Assembly: GCA_016188915.1 (NCBI GenBank) | Contig: JACPGU010000002.1 | Span: 1 to 64,000, forward strand | Direction of reading: 5' to 3' | Source: Candidatus Microgenomates bacterium | Lineage (GTDB): Bacteria > Patescibacteria > JACPGU01 | DNA: 64,000 bases | Shown: one piece after another, positions 7,491-16,446 of the stretch | Numbering within the stretch: position 1 is the stretch's first letter | Layout of the letters: each line of letters starts with the position of its first letter | Position numbers and translations under genes: made by a program | Notes under the pieces: generated by a model | The model's input: the letters and a program-made list of their open reading frames with translations, nothing else | Database searches by the model: none | What the model was told of the DNA's origin: nothing

Positions 7491-7741
7491 GGGTCTCTCC
7501 TCTAAGAGCCCCTAACCGTCATAGCCTTGGTGAGCCATTACCCCACCAACTAGCTGATAGTGCGCAGGTTCCTCTCAAAGCGGATTGCTCCTTTACCCTT
7601 GCGGGACTATCGGGGATTAGCTCCGCTTTCGCGGAGTTATACCCGTCTTTGAGGCAGATACCCACGTGTTACTCACCCGTTTGCCGTGGGTCTAAACCCA
7701 CTCGACTTGCATGTATTAGGCACGCCGCCAGCGTTAATCCT

Positions 7742-7768
7742 GAGCCAAGATCAAACTCTCAATGAAAG
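7742..7768 (-). repeat. 27-bp repeat, copy at 16S 5' end
   Basis: This is identical to 7887-7913. It covers the first 27 nt of the 16S gene as estimated. Confidence 0.9.
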
Positions 7769-7913
7769 TTTTTGGATAAACTTTTAACCCACTGAAAGTC
7801 TCCTTGCCAAAATAAATCTGGCGAAGGATTTTTTCGCGAAAGCGAAAAATAATCGTGCCTGCCCCGATGTGCAAAGCACTATCGGGGAGCCAAGATCAAA
7901 CTCTCAATGAAAG
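7769..7913 (-). mobile_element. Hairpin element duplicating the 16S 5' end
   Basis: This 145-bp unit lies directly upstream of 16S. It contains a perfect TTTTTCGC-gaaa-GCGAAAAA hairpin and a CCCCGAT...ATCGGGG hairpin at 7863-7887. The latter abuts an exact second copy of the 16S 5' end at 7887-7913. There is no ORF. The layout is the same as at tRNA-Ala and tRNA-Leu. Confidence 0.6.
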
Positions 7914-8029
7914 ATGAACGAAGTGAATTTTGTGAAAAACTCAATTCGTCATCTAGAAGAGTTTATTAGCTCTATTATGAACTCAATAAACAAACTTAAA
8001 CTTTCCGCACATTCTTACCATCTGTTCAA

Positions 8030-8041
8030 TTCTTAAAGAAC
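8030..8041 (-). promoter_or_regulatory. boxA-like antitermination site
   Basis: GTTCTTTAAGAA on the minus strand resembles the rRNA boxA (consensus near TGCTCTTTAACA) and lies in the 16S leader. Confidence 0.4.
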
Positions 8042-8169
8042 TTATAGGGCTTTTCTGCTCTTAATGATTATGCTTCAAAAAACAGAAACAAACCAGCCCA
8101 CCACAGTGAGTTGTTTTTGTCTTTTCCATCTCTTTTTCAATTTTGAAGCACTAAGAGCAGTGCTTTACT

Positions 8170-8198
8170 ATTGTATATCAGGCTAGATCTATTGTCAA
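8170..8198 (-). promoter_or_regulatory. rRNA promoter
   Basis: On the minus strand TTGACA (8198-8193) is followed after exactly 17 bp by TACAAT (8175-8170). It precedes the 16S leader of about 400 nt and is the best promoter match near the operon. Confidence 0.75.
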
Positions 8199-8266
8199 CG
8201 AGGAAAATTGGCAAAATTTCTAATTGACCTAAAAACCCTACCCCCCCCATTGGAAAATTGAACCTA

Positions 8267-8875
8267 CTACTTTCCTACCTTATCAATAACTCTGTCTATA
8301 ATCCCATACTTCTTTGCTTCTTCCGGGCTCATGAAAAAATCTCTATCCGTATCTTTTTCCACTTTTGAGAGAGCCTGCCCTGTATCTCGCGACAAAGTAT
8401 GATTGATTAATTTTTTCATGCGCAAAATTTCCCTAGTTTGAATCTCCACATCGGTCGCCTGTCCTTCGGCTCCCCCCAGCACTTGGTGGATCATGACGCG
8501 ACTATTCGGCAAAGAAAATCTTTTGCCTTTGGCGCCACCAGCCAGAAGAACTGCCCCCATACTGGCTGCCTGTCCTATACATATAGTAGAAACATCGGGT
8601 GCGACGTATTGCATCGTGTCATAAATCGCCATCCCCGCCGTTACCGAACCACCCGGCGAATTGATATAAAGCTGAATATCTTTTTTGGCATCCTCGGCGG
8701 TCAGGAACAAAAGCTGGGCGATTACCAGATTGGCCACATCGTTATCAATCGCCGTACCGAGGAAGATGATGCGGTCTTTGAGAAGCCTGGAAAAAATATC
8801 GTACGCCCGCTCATACTGCCCCTTCTGCTCCACTACCATCGGAACGAGATGTTGAGATTTTTCTTCATTCTTCAT
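8267..8875 (-). CDS. clpP: ATP-dependent Clp protease proteolytic subunit
   Basis: This 202-residue serine peptidase forms the degradation chamber used by ClpX or ClpC. The catalytic triad is visible: S105 in GQAASMGA, H130 in SRVMIHQ and D179 in TDRDFFMSPEEA. The substrate-binding motif INSPGGSV is at 71-78. Length is normal for the family. It stands alone upstream of the rRNA promoter and is transcribed in the same direction as its neighbours. The intergenic region behind its start contains a CATCC-type palindromic repeat. Confidence 0.97.
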   Translation of the reverse strand: MKNEEKSQHLVPMVVEQKGQYERAYDIFSRLLKDRIIFLGTAIDNDVANLVIAQLLFLTAEDAKKDIQLYINSPGGSVTAGMAIYDTMQYVAPDVSTICIGQAASMGAVLLAGGAKGKRFSLPNSRVMIHQVLGGAEGQATDVEIQTREILRMKKLINHTLSRDTGQALSKVEKDTDRDFFMSPEEAKKYGIIDRVIDKVGK

Positions 8876-8962
8876 AGTATAATCGCTTATATTAGTATAT
8901 TTTATAATCCAAATATATCACTAAAAAAGTCTTTTTGCAAATCAAAAACCGCCCACATAGTT

Positions 8963-9053
8963 TGTCATCCCGAGCTTGGCTCGGGATCCAGAACAACAAG
9001 AATACGATATTGGATTTCTTGACGAATTGGATCCCTCTTTCGCGAGGATGACA
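8963..9053. repeat. Palindromic intergenic repeat with TGTCATCC ends
   Basis: TGTCATCC (8963-8970) and GGATGACA (9046-9053) form terminal inverted repeats. Inner hairpins CCCGAGC/GCTCGGG and GGATCC copies lie between them. The form matches the widespread CATCCCGAGC-type interspersed palindromes found in many bacterial genomes. Confidence 0.6.
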
Positions 9054-9102
9054 CAAATCAAAAGGAACGGTTGCCCGCCCCATACTTGATACGCAATACT
9101 TA

Positions 9103-10131
9103 CTACTTAATACTTTCTACATCCGCCTCCACCATCATCTTCACCAACTCTTTGAAGCTCGTCTTCGCCGTCCAGCCGAGGACTTTTTTGGCTTTGGCCG
9201 GATCGCCGAGAAGAAGATTGACTTCCCCCGGCCGGTAAAATTCGGGATTTATTTTGACAATTATTTTTCCTGTTTTTTTATCTTTTCCTATTTCTTTCTC
9301 CGCCTTGCCTTCCCAGACGACATCGTAGCCGAGGAGTTTCCCCGCTTCCTCTACGAATTCGCGAACCGTATGCGTCTCGCCAGTCGCCAGGACGAAATCA
9401 TCGGGCGTATCATTTTGCAAGATTCGCCACATACCTTCAACATAATCCCCCGCAAATCCCCAGTCTCTTTTGGCGTCCATATTCCCCAGCTCCAAAAATT
9501 CTTGACGGCCCGCCTTGATATTGGCCAGCGCCAAAGTCACTTTACGCGTGACAAAATCAGCGCCGCGTCTGGGCGATTCGTGGTTGAAAAGTATACCATT
9601 GCAAGCAAAGATTTTGTACGCTTCGCGATAGAGTTTGACGAAATGAAATCCCGAAAGCTTTGCAATAGCGTACGGACTGTGCGGATTGAATGGTGTCGTC
9701 TCGCTTTGCGGTTCTGTCCCCGGATCGCCACCAAAAAGCTCGGATGTAGAAGCTTGGTAAAATTTAATCTTAGGCACGTCTGCGGAGGCAGAATTTACTT
9801 CCCGAATTATTTCGAGAAAAAAGAGCACTGCCTTACCAGACATCTCAAAGGTTGAAATTGGTGCTTTGAAGGAATACCCGACATGCGACTGCGCCGCTAG
9901 ATTGTAAATCTCATCCGGCATTACTTCTTTAACAATTTGGCGGAGGCGTTCAAAATCCAACAAATCGCCCTCTACTATATGAAGTCGTTCCAAAACTTTT
10001 TTGTCAATGCGAGGGAAAGATTCTATCCCTTTTCGGCGATCGAGGCCATAAACTTCGTAACCTTTTGACAGTAACAGTTCACAAAGGTAAGACCCATCCT
10101 GACCACTGATTCCGGTAATTAAAGCCTTCAT
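9103..10131 (-). CDS. gmd: GDP-mannose 4,6-dehydratase
   Basis: This 342-residue short-chain dehydrogenase/reductase converts GDP-mannose to GDP-4-keto-6-deoxymannose, the first step towards GDP-fucose, rhamnose or perosamine sugars. The NAD(P)-binding motif is GISGQDGSYL (7-16). The catalytic YxxxK is YAIAK, preceded by SELFG and followed by the GFHFVKLYREAY stretch typical of Gmd. The motif NHESPRRG is also diagnostic. Length is normal. It implies synthesis of a deoxy sugar for cell-surface glycans. No partner synthase (fcl/rmd) is in the window. Confidence 0.93.
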   Translation of the reverse strand: MKALITGISGQDGSYLCELLLSKGYEVYGLDRRKGIESFPRIDKKVLERLHIVEGDLLDFERLRQIVKEVMPDEIYNLAAQSHVGYSFKAPISTFEMSGKAVLFFLEIIREVNSASADVPKIKFYQASTSELFGGDPGTEPQSETTPFNPHSPYAIAKLSGFHFVKLYREAYKIFACNGILFNHESPRRGADFVTRKVTLALANIKAGRQEFLELGNMDAKRDWGFAGDYVEGMWRILQNDTPDDFVLATGETHTVREFVEEAGKLLGYDVVWEGKAEKEIGKDKKTGKIIVKINPEFYRPGEVNLLLGDPAKAKKVLGWTAKTSFKELVKMMVEADVESIK

Positions 10132-10134
10132 AAA

Positions 10135-10255
10135 GAATTTTTAATTTTATCCCGCCTCATATATTGAGGATATAATAGTTGGCGGGACCCCGCCATTAGG
10201 CGGTGGTAATTTTTAATTTTATAAATAATTTCTAAACCATAAAATTTTTAAACTA
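10135..10255. repeat. AT-rich dispersed repeat with hairpin
   Basis: This copy of the AT-rich family has a GC-rich hairpin core (GGCGGGACCCCGCC and nearby CCGCC/GGCGG). It is related to the core inside the 16S insertion and lies between gmd and the four-helix-bundle gene. Confidence 0.5.
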
Positions 10256-10594
10256 TTTGCAGCTTTTGGATATTTTGGCAAATATTAATGTCAATTCATG
10301 AGCTTCTTGCCATAGCTTCTGGCAGTTTTCTTTATTCTTTTCGTTCGCATAGGCGATCATTCTCAACCAGTGCTTGCTCTCGTTCGCCTCTTTTTGAGCA
10401 ATCCTGATTTTGTTGGCAAAATCTTTTTTAGAGATCGCCTGATTGGCTTCCATATAGTTAGCGCCGATAGAAGTGGCTGATCTTATGAGTTGGCTTATCA
10501 ATGGCCTGTTTATTTCATTTCTATCAAAAATCTTCGCTAGATCAATGACATTTTCTCCAAACTTCGCGACTCTTTCCTCCAAATCATATTGCAT
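10253..10594 (-). CDS. Four-helix-bundle protein, S23/IVP-like
   Basis: This 113-residue all-helical protein contains ISQLIRSATSIGANYMEANQAISKKDF and IAQKEANESKHWLRMI, which are signatures of the four-helix-bundle family related to S23. Those proteins were first found encoded in intervening sequences of 23S rRNA in Leptospira and Coxiella. Here the gene is outside rRNA. It is flanked on both sides by copies of the same AT-rich repeat class that makes up the 16S insertion. The function of the family is not firmly known; RNA binding or repeat-associated behaviour is possible. Confidence 0.85.
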   Translation of the reverse strand: MQYDLEERVAKFGENVIDLAKIFDRNEINRPLISQLIRSATSIGANYMEANQAISKKDFANKIRIAQKEANESKHWLRMIAYANEKNKENCQKLWQEAHELTLIFAKISKSCK

Positions 10595-10599
10595 TTGTT

Positions 10600-10686
10600 T
10601 TTGTTTAAAACTAAGATTTGATTTTTGTTTAAAAATTAAGAAATTGAAGTTTATTTAAAAATTACAAAATTAAAAATTAAAAATTC
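10600..10686. repeat. AT-rich dispersed repeat
   Basis: Alternating TTTAAAAATTA and AATTTTTAATT blocks match the AT arms of the repeats at 7160-7330, 24670-24840, 25852-25957 and 48652-48765. Confidence 0.45.
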
Positions 10687-12031
10687 AGTCGACTTGACTC
10701 ATAATTAAGTCGACTGTTTTGCGTGCCATTATACTATTTTTTACAGATGAAAGAAATTGCTCATCGCGATAACTCGCCTTGATTTTATCTTCCAAATCGC
10801 GGGCTTTATCACTTGGCAGGCCCGCTGTCTGCTTGATTATATCCATTGCCATCAATTCTTCCAGATCTCTATCTACGATATCTATGTTTTCTTCTTTGGT
10901 AATCTGCCCTAGGATCAATCCCACCTTTACATTGGAAATAGCTTGCGACGTTAATCCCTCCAGAACTTTTTCTTCGGTAGAATTAATGCTCATCAAATAG
11001 TCAGCGAAGTTCATATTTTTGTGGTGTTCCAGATCGTGCTTAAAACGATTCAACATCATCTCTTTTTCTTGGACAAGCAAACTGTTTGGCACTTCCGTGT
11101 CAATTATTTCAGCCATTATTCTCAAAACTTTATCTTCAAATTTGTTTTTTGCTTCTTGTTCTCTTTGGCGTAGCAGATCGTCGTTAATTGCTTTCTTGAG
11201 ATCCACCAAAGTATTGTGGCCAAATTTTTTGGCAAAATCATCATCAAAATTTGGCAAAATCATTTTCTTTACAGCATTTATCTTTACTTTGAATAGAACT
11301 TTTTTCCCGCTCAAACTTTTGACAAAATAATCTTCGGGAAAAATATTATCAAATTCTTTTTCAAGACCAGGTGTTATCCCTATCAGATTTTCTTCAAAGC
11401 CAGGAATGAAGCGCGACTCCCCCAGAATAACTGCCATATTTTTTATTTGCATGCCCTTTAGCTCTTCAGGGGTGAAATCAGACGGATTAGCTACGTCTAG
11501 ATCAAAATTTACCCAATCGCTCATTTCCGCCCCCTCTTCTTTGTCGGCTAATTGAGCGAATTGTTTCTGAATATTATTCAAGACATCCAGAGTATCTTTT
11601 TCTTCTATCTTTATCTCTTCTTTTTTTATTTTTAATTTTTCACTTTTTACTTTTAATTTATTTTTCCACCCCTCTATGTTTATGGAAGGAATCACATCTA
11701 CTTCCCCACTCCAATCAAGACCATCTTTTTCCGAAAATTTTTCTATCTTAATATCGGCAGGTGAAGCCAGAGGCGTTATTTTTTCTCTTGTCACCATTTC
11801 AAAATACGTATCTTGAATGGCTAGATCCTGCGCCTTGTGTTCTACGGCATGCTCGCCCAAAGCGTCCTTTGCCATTTCCTTTGGCACCTTGCCAGTCCGA
11901 AATCCTTTGATGGCGACATCCTTTGCTAGTATCTCCACCGCCCTATCAAAAAACTTCGCCACTTCTTCCGAAGTCGCTTTGATTTGAAACTTGATTCTAC
12001 TATTCGGCAATTTCTTGATTGTGCTTTCCAT
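10685..12031 (-). CDS. tig: Trigger factor (ribosome-associated chaperone)
   Basis: This 448-residue protein binds the ribosome exit site and assists folding of nascent chains. The ribosome-binding signature is IKGFRTGKVPKEM (about 41-53). A PPIase-like middle domain and a helical C-terminal domain follow, and total length is normal. Between about residues 124 and 140 the sequence KLKVKSEKLKIKKEEIK is encoded by an AT-rich stretch that looks like the intergenic repeats of this genome, so an in-frame insertion is likely. It stands with clpP in the same direction, a common protein-quality-control neighbourhood. Confidence 0.95.
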   Translation of the reverse strand: MESTIKKLPNSRIKFQIKATSEEVAKFFDRAVEILAKDVAIKGFRTGKVPKEMAKDALGEHAVEHKAQDLAIQDTYFEMVTREKITPLASPADIKIEKFSEKDGLDWSGEVDVIPSINIEGWKNKLKVKSEKLKIKKEEIKIEEKDTLDVLNNIQKQFAQLADKEEGAEMSDWVNFDLDVANPSDFTPEELKGMQIKNMAVILGESRFIPGFEENLIGITPGLEKEFDNIFPEDYFVKSLSGKKVLFKVKINAVKKMILPNFDDDFAKKFGHNTLVDLKKAINDDLLRQREQEAKNKFEDKVLRIMAEIIDTEVPNSLLVQEKEMMLNRFKHDLEHHKNMNFADYLMSINSTEEKVLEGLTSQAISNVKVGLILGQITKEENIDIVDRDLEELMAMDIIKQTAGLPSDKARDLEDKIKASYRDEQFLSSVKNSIMARKTVDLIMSQVD

Positions 12032-12131
12032 GTATAGGGTTATTTTATTAGGCTTTCATTCTATCACAAAAGGCCCCCCTTGTTCAACTTCAAAAGGAAC
12101 CCGCCTATGCGGGTTTCTTAGCCTGCGGGAA

Positions 12132-12174
12132 AAGGTCGTTCCTCGGGTAGCGAAGCGGACAGAGGTGCGACCTT
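12132..12174. repeat. 43-bp palindromic repeat (AAGGTCG family), intergenic
   Basis: AAGGTCG and CGACCTT mark the ends. The reverse complement matches 20555-20597 inside hsdM with two mismatches in 43 bp, and the flanks match further. Related copies are at 53356-53392 and 60460-60506. Confidence 0.75.
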
Positions 12175-12191
12175 AAAGAGCAGGTCTTATC

Positions 12192-12509
12192 TTACAAAAC
12201 AATATTAATCACCAGCGCCAAAACGGTAAAAATGAAAGTCCAGCCGATAGTAAATGAGAGCATCCTGACTGCCTCTTTTTTCTTCCCGTCCAGATACAGC
12301 ATCACAGGCTTGGCGAAAAATAGAGAACCCATGATAGAGGCGGAAAGAACTAGAATTAGCAGTATCATCATCGGACCAACCATAGTCATGTCATCCCCTT
12401 GGCCAAAAAGCGCTTCACCATTGGACATCAAAAGAGCAACAAGAGAAATATAGACGACAGCTAGCAGGGCATTGAGAAAACTTTGCAAAACCAGATTCTT
12501 TTTTTGCAT
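12192..12509 (-). CDS. Small membrane protein, three predicted helices
   Basis: This 105-residue protein has hydrophobic segments at about residues 8-26, 44-66 and 82-104. I recognise no functional family. Its first 24 codons are duplicated, with three mismatches in 73 bp, at 13863-13935. The rhuM gene sits between the intact gene and the fragment, so an insertion beside this start codon is likely. Confidence 0.7.
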   Translation of the reverse strand: MQKKNLVLQSFLNALLAVVYISLVALLMSNGEALFGQGDDMTMVGPMMILLILVLSASIMGSLFFAKPVMLYLDGKKKEAVRMLSFTIGWTFIFTVLALVINIVL

Positions 12510-12684
12510 ACATTTGACTTAATAATATGATAGTCTATGCAACCCTCCGCGAGTACAGCCTATTTGCAAATTTCTGATACCTGCCTTGCCGTAATGAAAT
12601 CTATTTGCAAATTCCTGATATTCAGGATATTGCAAGAGATTACACGAGAGAGGGCATGATAAAGTTAATGTTTTTTGTTTATTA

Positions 12685-13752
12685 CTATTTAATTCTTTTT
12701 TTCCCGTTTTTCTCTACTTCCCTCAACTTTTTAAAAACGTCTCTATCGAAATCAGACTCTATTTTCTGGGCTTTATTAAATTCATTGTATTCCGTAAACG
12801 CTTTTTGCTCGGCTTTTTCGTGTGATACACCACCCTTCCCGTCCAAAATTTTGTATTCATTGAAACCCAAAAATTTGTCTACACTTTCTGCCAGATCTTC
12901 CATTTTCATAGTCTTATGATTTTCTATAATGTTTTCGATGTAATCAAAGAACCCCGAAATAGTCCTTTCCAGTCTTTTGATCTGATCCTCTTCGAGATAA
13001 TTTTTTGCCACCCTAACATCTGTTTTGATTATTCTGCCCGTTGGGGAATTTTTCCAAGTAGTCAGCCCCATGTGTGGCTTGGTTTTGTCGGCTTTAGAAT
13101 AAATAATTTCTGCAGCGGTTTGACCAGCAATAGCAAAATGAAATTTATTTTGCACCATTGAGTAGAAACTTTTTGTAATTTCTGATTGAGGGTCATAGTC
13201 CATACTGCACTCGGCAAAAATGTCTGTGATTTGCTGATAGATTCTGCGTTCGCTGGCGCGGATTGAACGAACTCTCTCCAAAAGCTCCATGAAATAATCT
13301 TTGCCAAAATGACTTCCGTTTTTGAGTCGTTCATCGTCCATAGCAAAACCCTTGATAATATACTCTCGCAGAGCTTGGGTCGCCCAAATACGAAATCTGG
13401 TAGCCTGCGTGCTATTCACCCTATATCCAACAGATATGATAGCGTCAAGATTGTAAAAATTTGTATTGTATGGCTTGCCGTCACTGGCAGTTGTCCGGAA
13501 TTTCCGGATAACTGAATATTTGCTCAATTCACTGCTTTTAAAGATATTCTGCAGATGTTCATTGACCGTTCTTACGTCTACGTCGAAAAGCTCGGCCATT
13601 TTCTTTTGGGTCAGCCAAACAGTTTCGTTTTGAAAAAAAACATCAATATTAACCTTGCCCTCAAACGTGGTATACAACAAAAACCTTGATTGTTGTGGTG
13701 TTGTGTTTTCCGATTCCCCTCTTGGCATATATTTAGGCTTATCATAATCCAA
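12685..13752 (-). CDS. rhuM: RhuM family protein
   Basis: This 355-residue protein has the RhuM signature: a ligand-like N-terminal region, then VWLTQKKMAELFDVDVRTVNEHLQNIF (about 45-71), NLDAIISVGYRVNS (about 98-111) and TRFRIWATQALREYIIKGF. The first part looks like a DNA-binding helix-turn-helix. RhuM proteins often accompany R-M and toxin-antitoxin loci; the molecular role is not settled. It lies downstream of hsdR in the same direction, but the gap and flanking duplication suggest it arrived separately. Confidence 0.88.
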   Translation of the reverse strand: MDYDKPKYMPRGESENTTPQQSRFLLYTTFEGKVNIDVFFQNETVWLTQKKMAELFDVDVRTVNEHLQNIFKSSELSKYSVIRKFRTTASDGKPYNTNFYNLDAIISVGYRVNSTQATRFRIWATQALREYIIKGFAMDDERLKNGSHFGKDYFMELLERVRSIRASERRIYQQITDIFAECSMDYDPQSEITKSFYSMVQNKFHFAIAGQTAAEIIYSKADKTKPHMGLTTWKNSPTGRIIKTDVRVAKNYLEEDQIKRLERTISGFFDYIENIIENHKTMKMEDLAESVDKFLGFNEYKILDGKGGVSHEKAEQKAFTEYNEFNKAQKIESDFDRDVFKKLREVEKNGKKRIK

Positions 13753-13862
13753 TTACATGATACCACAAAAAAATCCGCCTTCGCAGATGTTTATACTTTA
13801 AGAACTTTACAGGCTTTACCGATCCATTGCGGGCTACACGGAGGTCAGACCTCCGGAGGTTT

Positions 13863-13935
13863 CAACAAGAGAAATATAGACGACAGCCAGCAACGCATTG
13901 AGAAAACTTTGCAAAACCAGATTCTTTTTTTGCAT
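13863..13935 (-). pseudogene. Duplicated 5' fragment of the 12192-12509 membrane-protein gene
   Basis: It encodes the start codon and first 24 residues of the small membrane protein, with 70 of 73 bases identical to 12437-12509. It is cut off at a palindrome. It marks one end of the RhuM cassette. Confidence 0.85.
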
Positions 13936-13991
13936 AGGGCCTGATTATTAATATTATTATAGTTCTATTCTAGCAAGGAATCCTCCTCGCA

Positions 13992-16373
13992 TCAAACACC
14001 CACCTCTGCGTACAGCTCTTCCTGAAATTCAAAAAACATAGCTCGGATCTTTTCCACTCCGCCGAGGGCTGTCGCCGCATCAGCTATAGCCTGATACTTG
14101 AGATTGAGAAGTTTTGGTAGTTTTTCCTCATCCAGCTCATCAACACCGTTATCAATATATTTATCAATAACAAAACTCAAGAATTCTTTTTCTTTGTCAT
14201 CTATCCCCTTAAATATAAGAGGTCTTGCTCTGATAACTCTCTCCTCTCTTGTAATCGGTTTTATCGCAAAAGAAACATAGGAGAGAACATCAAATAGGTC
14301 GGAATCTTCGGCATTGACCAATCTTTGCAGACCTTCTAGCTCTTCCTTCCCATATCCCTGATCTGCGATTTTCTCAAGGAATGCTTTTCTTGTTACGGGA
14401 TTTGACCAGATCTTCCTTAGCTCTTCTTCACTTTTGAAAAACTCTGGCAATTTGCCAAACATGTTTTGCAGGAATTCTTCGGCAGATATGGGCTTGCCGT
14501 CGGCACTCCAAAAAGAAGTTGATACCATATGCTGGATTTCCCTTTCTTTCCCATCGCGTAATTTTATTTTCAGTTTCTGTCTTGGCACATTTTCGCATTC
14601 ACATGGATCTTTACTGCATTCAGGACAAAGATTGGGAACCCTTTCGCATATACAAGGATTCTCGCCACACACAGGGCACACTTCTTTTGGCTTCCTTTCG
14701 CAAATACAAGGATCTTCTCCGCATTTCGGACAGATCTCCTCGACGGGTTCGCCGTCCCACTCGGGGTCAGAAAAGTGATGATATGCTCCGACAAAATCTA
14801 GAATAGTAAAATACTCTTTACCGTCAAAAAGTCGTGTCCCACGACCAACGATCTGCTTGAATTCAATCATGGAGTTGACTGGACGCATCAGAACGATGTT
14901 GCGGATGTTGCGGGCGTCAACACCAGTAGATAGTTTCTGTGAAGTAGTTAAGATGGTCGGAATAGTCTTCTCGTTATCTTGAAAATCTCGCAAATACTGT
15001 TCGCCTCTTGTGCCATCATTTGCAGTAACTCTAACGCAATAATTTGGGTTCGCACTTTTCTTAAATTGATTTATCAGGTCTCTCACGGCGGCTGCGTGTT
15101 CCTGCGTAGCGCAAAAAACAATCGTCTTCTGGCTCTGATCAATCTCGTCCAGCATTATCCTCACGCGCTTTTCTTCTCTCTCCTTGATCTTGATAATCTT
15201 GTTGAAATCTTCCTCCTTGTATATCTTGCCAATCTCCACTTCTCCTTCGACAACTTCGTCGTCAGAAGTATAAACATATTCATCAAGAGTTGTTTGGATT
15301 CGCTTGACCTTGAATGGCGTCAAAAATCCGTCATTGATTCCCTCCTTCAGAGAATAGGTATAAACTGGCTCACCAAAATATTTGTATGTATCAATATTAT
15401 CTCTCCTTTTTGGCGTTGCTGTCAGGCCCAGTTGAACAGCGGGAGAGAAATAATCCAAAATATCACGCCAGTTTGATTCGTCGTTTGCTCCGCCTCGGTG
15501 ACACTCGTCAATTATGATGAAATCAAAAAAGTCCTTTGGATATTCGCCAAAATATGGCGCGCCACCAGGACCACTCATAAATGTTTGAAATATTGTAAAA
15601 AATATACTGCCATTTGTTGGCACTCCACCCTTCTTGCGAATATCGAGTGGGCTGATACGAACTAGCGCATTTTGGTCAAACGGAGAAAACGAGTTGAACG
15701 CCTGATTTGCCAAAATATTTCGATCAGTAAGAAAAAGTATTCTGGGTTGCCTCGCCCCATCTCGCTTTAAGTTCCAACGAGAATGAAAGAGCTTCCAAGC
15801 AATCTGAAAAGCGATGAATGTCTTTCCCGTTCCGGTAGCGAGAGTTAGAAGAATTCTCTGCTTGTTCTCGGCAACAGCATCAAGAGTGTTGTTGATAGCA
15901 TTCTCCTGATAGTATCGCAAGATCTTCGTACCACCAATATCTTCAAAAGGAACTTGCGCAAACTTATTTTTCCATTCATTTTGATCAGAGAAAGCTTTGT
16001 TCCATAATTCTTCTGGCGTTGGGAAGCTATCAACCAGAGTTTCTTTCCCACTTTTCATCTCAATCTCATAGATCTCCTTGCCATTGGTGGCATAGGTGTA
16101 TTCTGTTTGCAGTTTCTTAGCATAATCTTTTGCCTGCGCCACACCTTCAGAATAAGAAATGGTTTCCGCCTTTGCTTCAACCACAGCCAGCTTCTGATTT
16201 TTGTAAACTAAAACATAGTCAGCAATTTCTTTTTTGCCTCTTATCCCTCCAGGCTGGATGCGCCCTTCGGTAATATGATGTTCGCGCAGAATCTTTGACC
16301 CCCCTGTCTCACCCCATCCGCTTTCTTTCAATTTCGGGTCAATATATTCCGCTCTTGTCTCTGCTTCGTTCAT
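13992..16373 (-). CDS. hsdR: Type I restriction enzyme R subunit (EcoEI-like)
   Basis: This 793-residue motor and nuclease subunit translocates and cuts DNA. The nuclease motif is D52 with E66-A-K68. Walker A is ATGTGKT (179-185), the DEAD-like box is DECH (289-292), and motif III is LGLTATPKR (316-323). Helicase motif VI lies in QIVGRGTRLF. Around residues 548-592 there are three tandem cysteine clusters of the form CPxCxxxPCxCE, a probable zinc-binding insert. The C-terminal part matches the EcoEI R-subunit C domain. It is the last gene of the type I cluster; hicAB lies between it and hsdS, with a terminator after hicA, so hsdR may have its own promoter. Confidence 0.93.
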   Translation of the reverse strand: MNEAETRAEYIDPKLKESGWGETGGSKILREHHITEGRIQPGGIRGKKEIADYVLVYKNQKLAVVEAKAETISYSEGVAQAKDYAKKLQTEYTYATNGKEIYEIEMKSGKETLVDSFPTPEELWNKAFSDQNEWKNKFAQVPFEDIGGTKILRYYQENAINNTLDAVAENKQRILLTLATGTGKTFIAFQIAWKLFHSRWNLKRDGARQPRILFLTDRNILANQAFNSFSPFDQNALVRISPLDIRKKGGVPTNGSIFFTIFQTFMSGPGGAPYFGEYPKDFFDFIIIDECHRGGANDESNWRDILDYFSPAVQLGLTATPKRRDNIDTYKYFGEPVYTYSLKEGINDGFLTPFKVKRIQTTLDEYVYTSDDEVVEGEVEIGKIYKEEDFNKIIKIKEREEKRVRIMLDEIDQSQKTIVFCATQEHAAAVRDLINQFKKSANPNYCVRVTANDGTRGEQYLRDFQDNEKTIPTILTTSQKLSTGVDARNIRNIVLMRPVNSMIEFKQIVGRGTRLFDGKEYFTILDFVGAYHHFSDPEWDGEPVEEICPKCGEDPCICERKPKEVCPVCGENPCICERVPNLCPECSKDPCECENVPRQKLKIKLRDGKEREIQHMVSTSFWSADGKPISAEEFLQNMFGKLPEFFKSEEELRKIWSNPVTRKAFLEKIADQGYGKEELEGLQRLVNAEDSDLFDVLSYVSFAIKPITREERVIRARPLIFKGIDDKEKEFLSFVIDKYIDNGVDELDEEKLPKLLNLKYQAIADAATALGGVEKIRAMFFEFQEELYAEVGV

Positions 16374-16421
16374 GTCTATATTATACTATTTTCTGCTTAT
16401 TTAAGCAAATATAGCAATCAA

Positions 16422-16446
16422 AAAACATCTCCCCTAGAGATGTTTT
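16422..16446 (-). terminator. Terminator after hicA
   Basis: AACATCTC and GAGATGTT form a stem with a T-run on the minus strand. It overlaps the hicA stop codon and separates hicBA from hsdR. Confidence 0.65.

Larger units (their letters stand above)
12510..13935 (-). mobile_element. RhuM cassette with duplicated target fragment
   Basis: The segment between the intact membrane-protein gene and its 73-bp fragment contains rhuM and a double palindrome (CGGAGGTCaGACCTCCG at 13839-13855, overlapping ACCTCCGGAGGT at 13849-13860). The palindrome lies three bases from the duplicated fragment. The layout parallels the RNA-gene elements but with larger cargo. Confidence 0.5.

Noticed and set aside
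12540..12640. Regulatory tandem repeat (CTATTTGCAAAT twice)
   Set aside because: Two 12-20 bp copies without palindromic form or clear promoter link; too weak to call.
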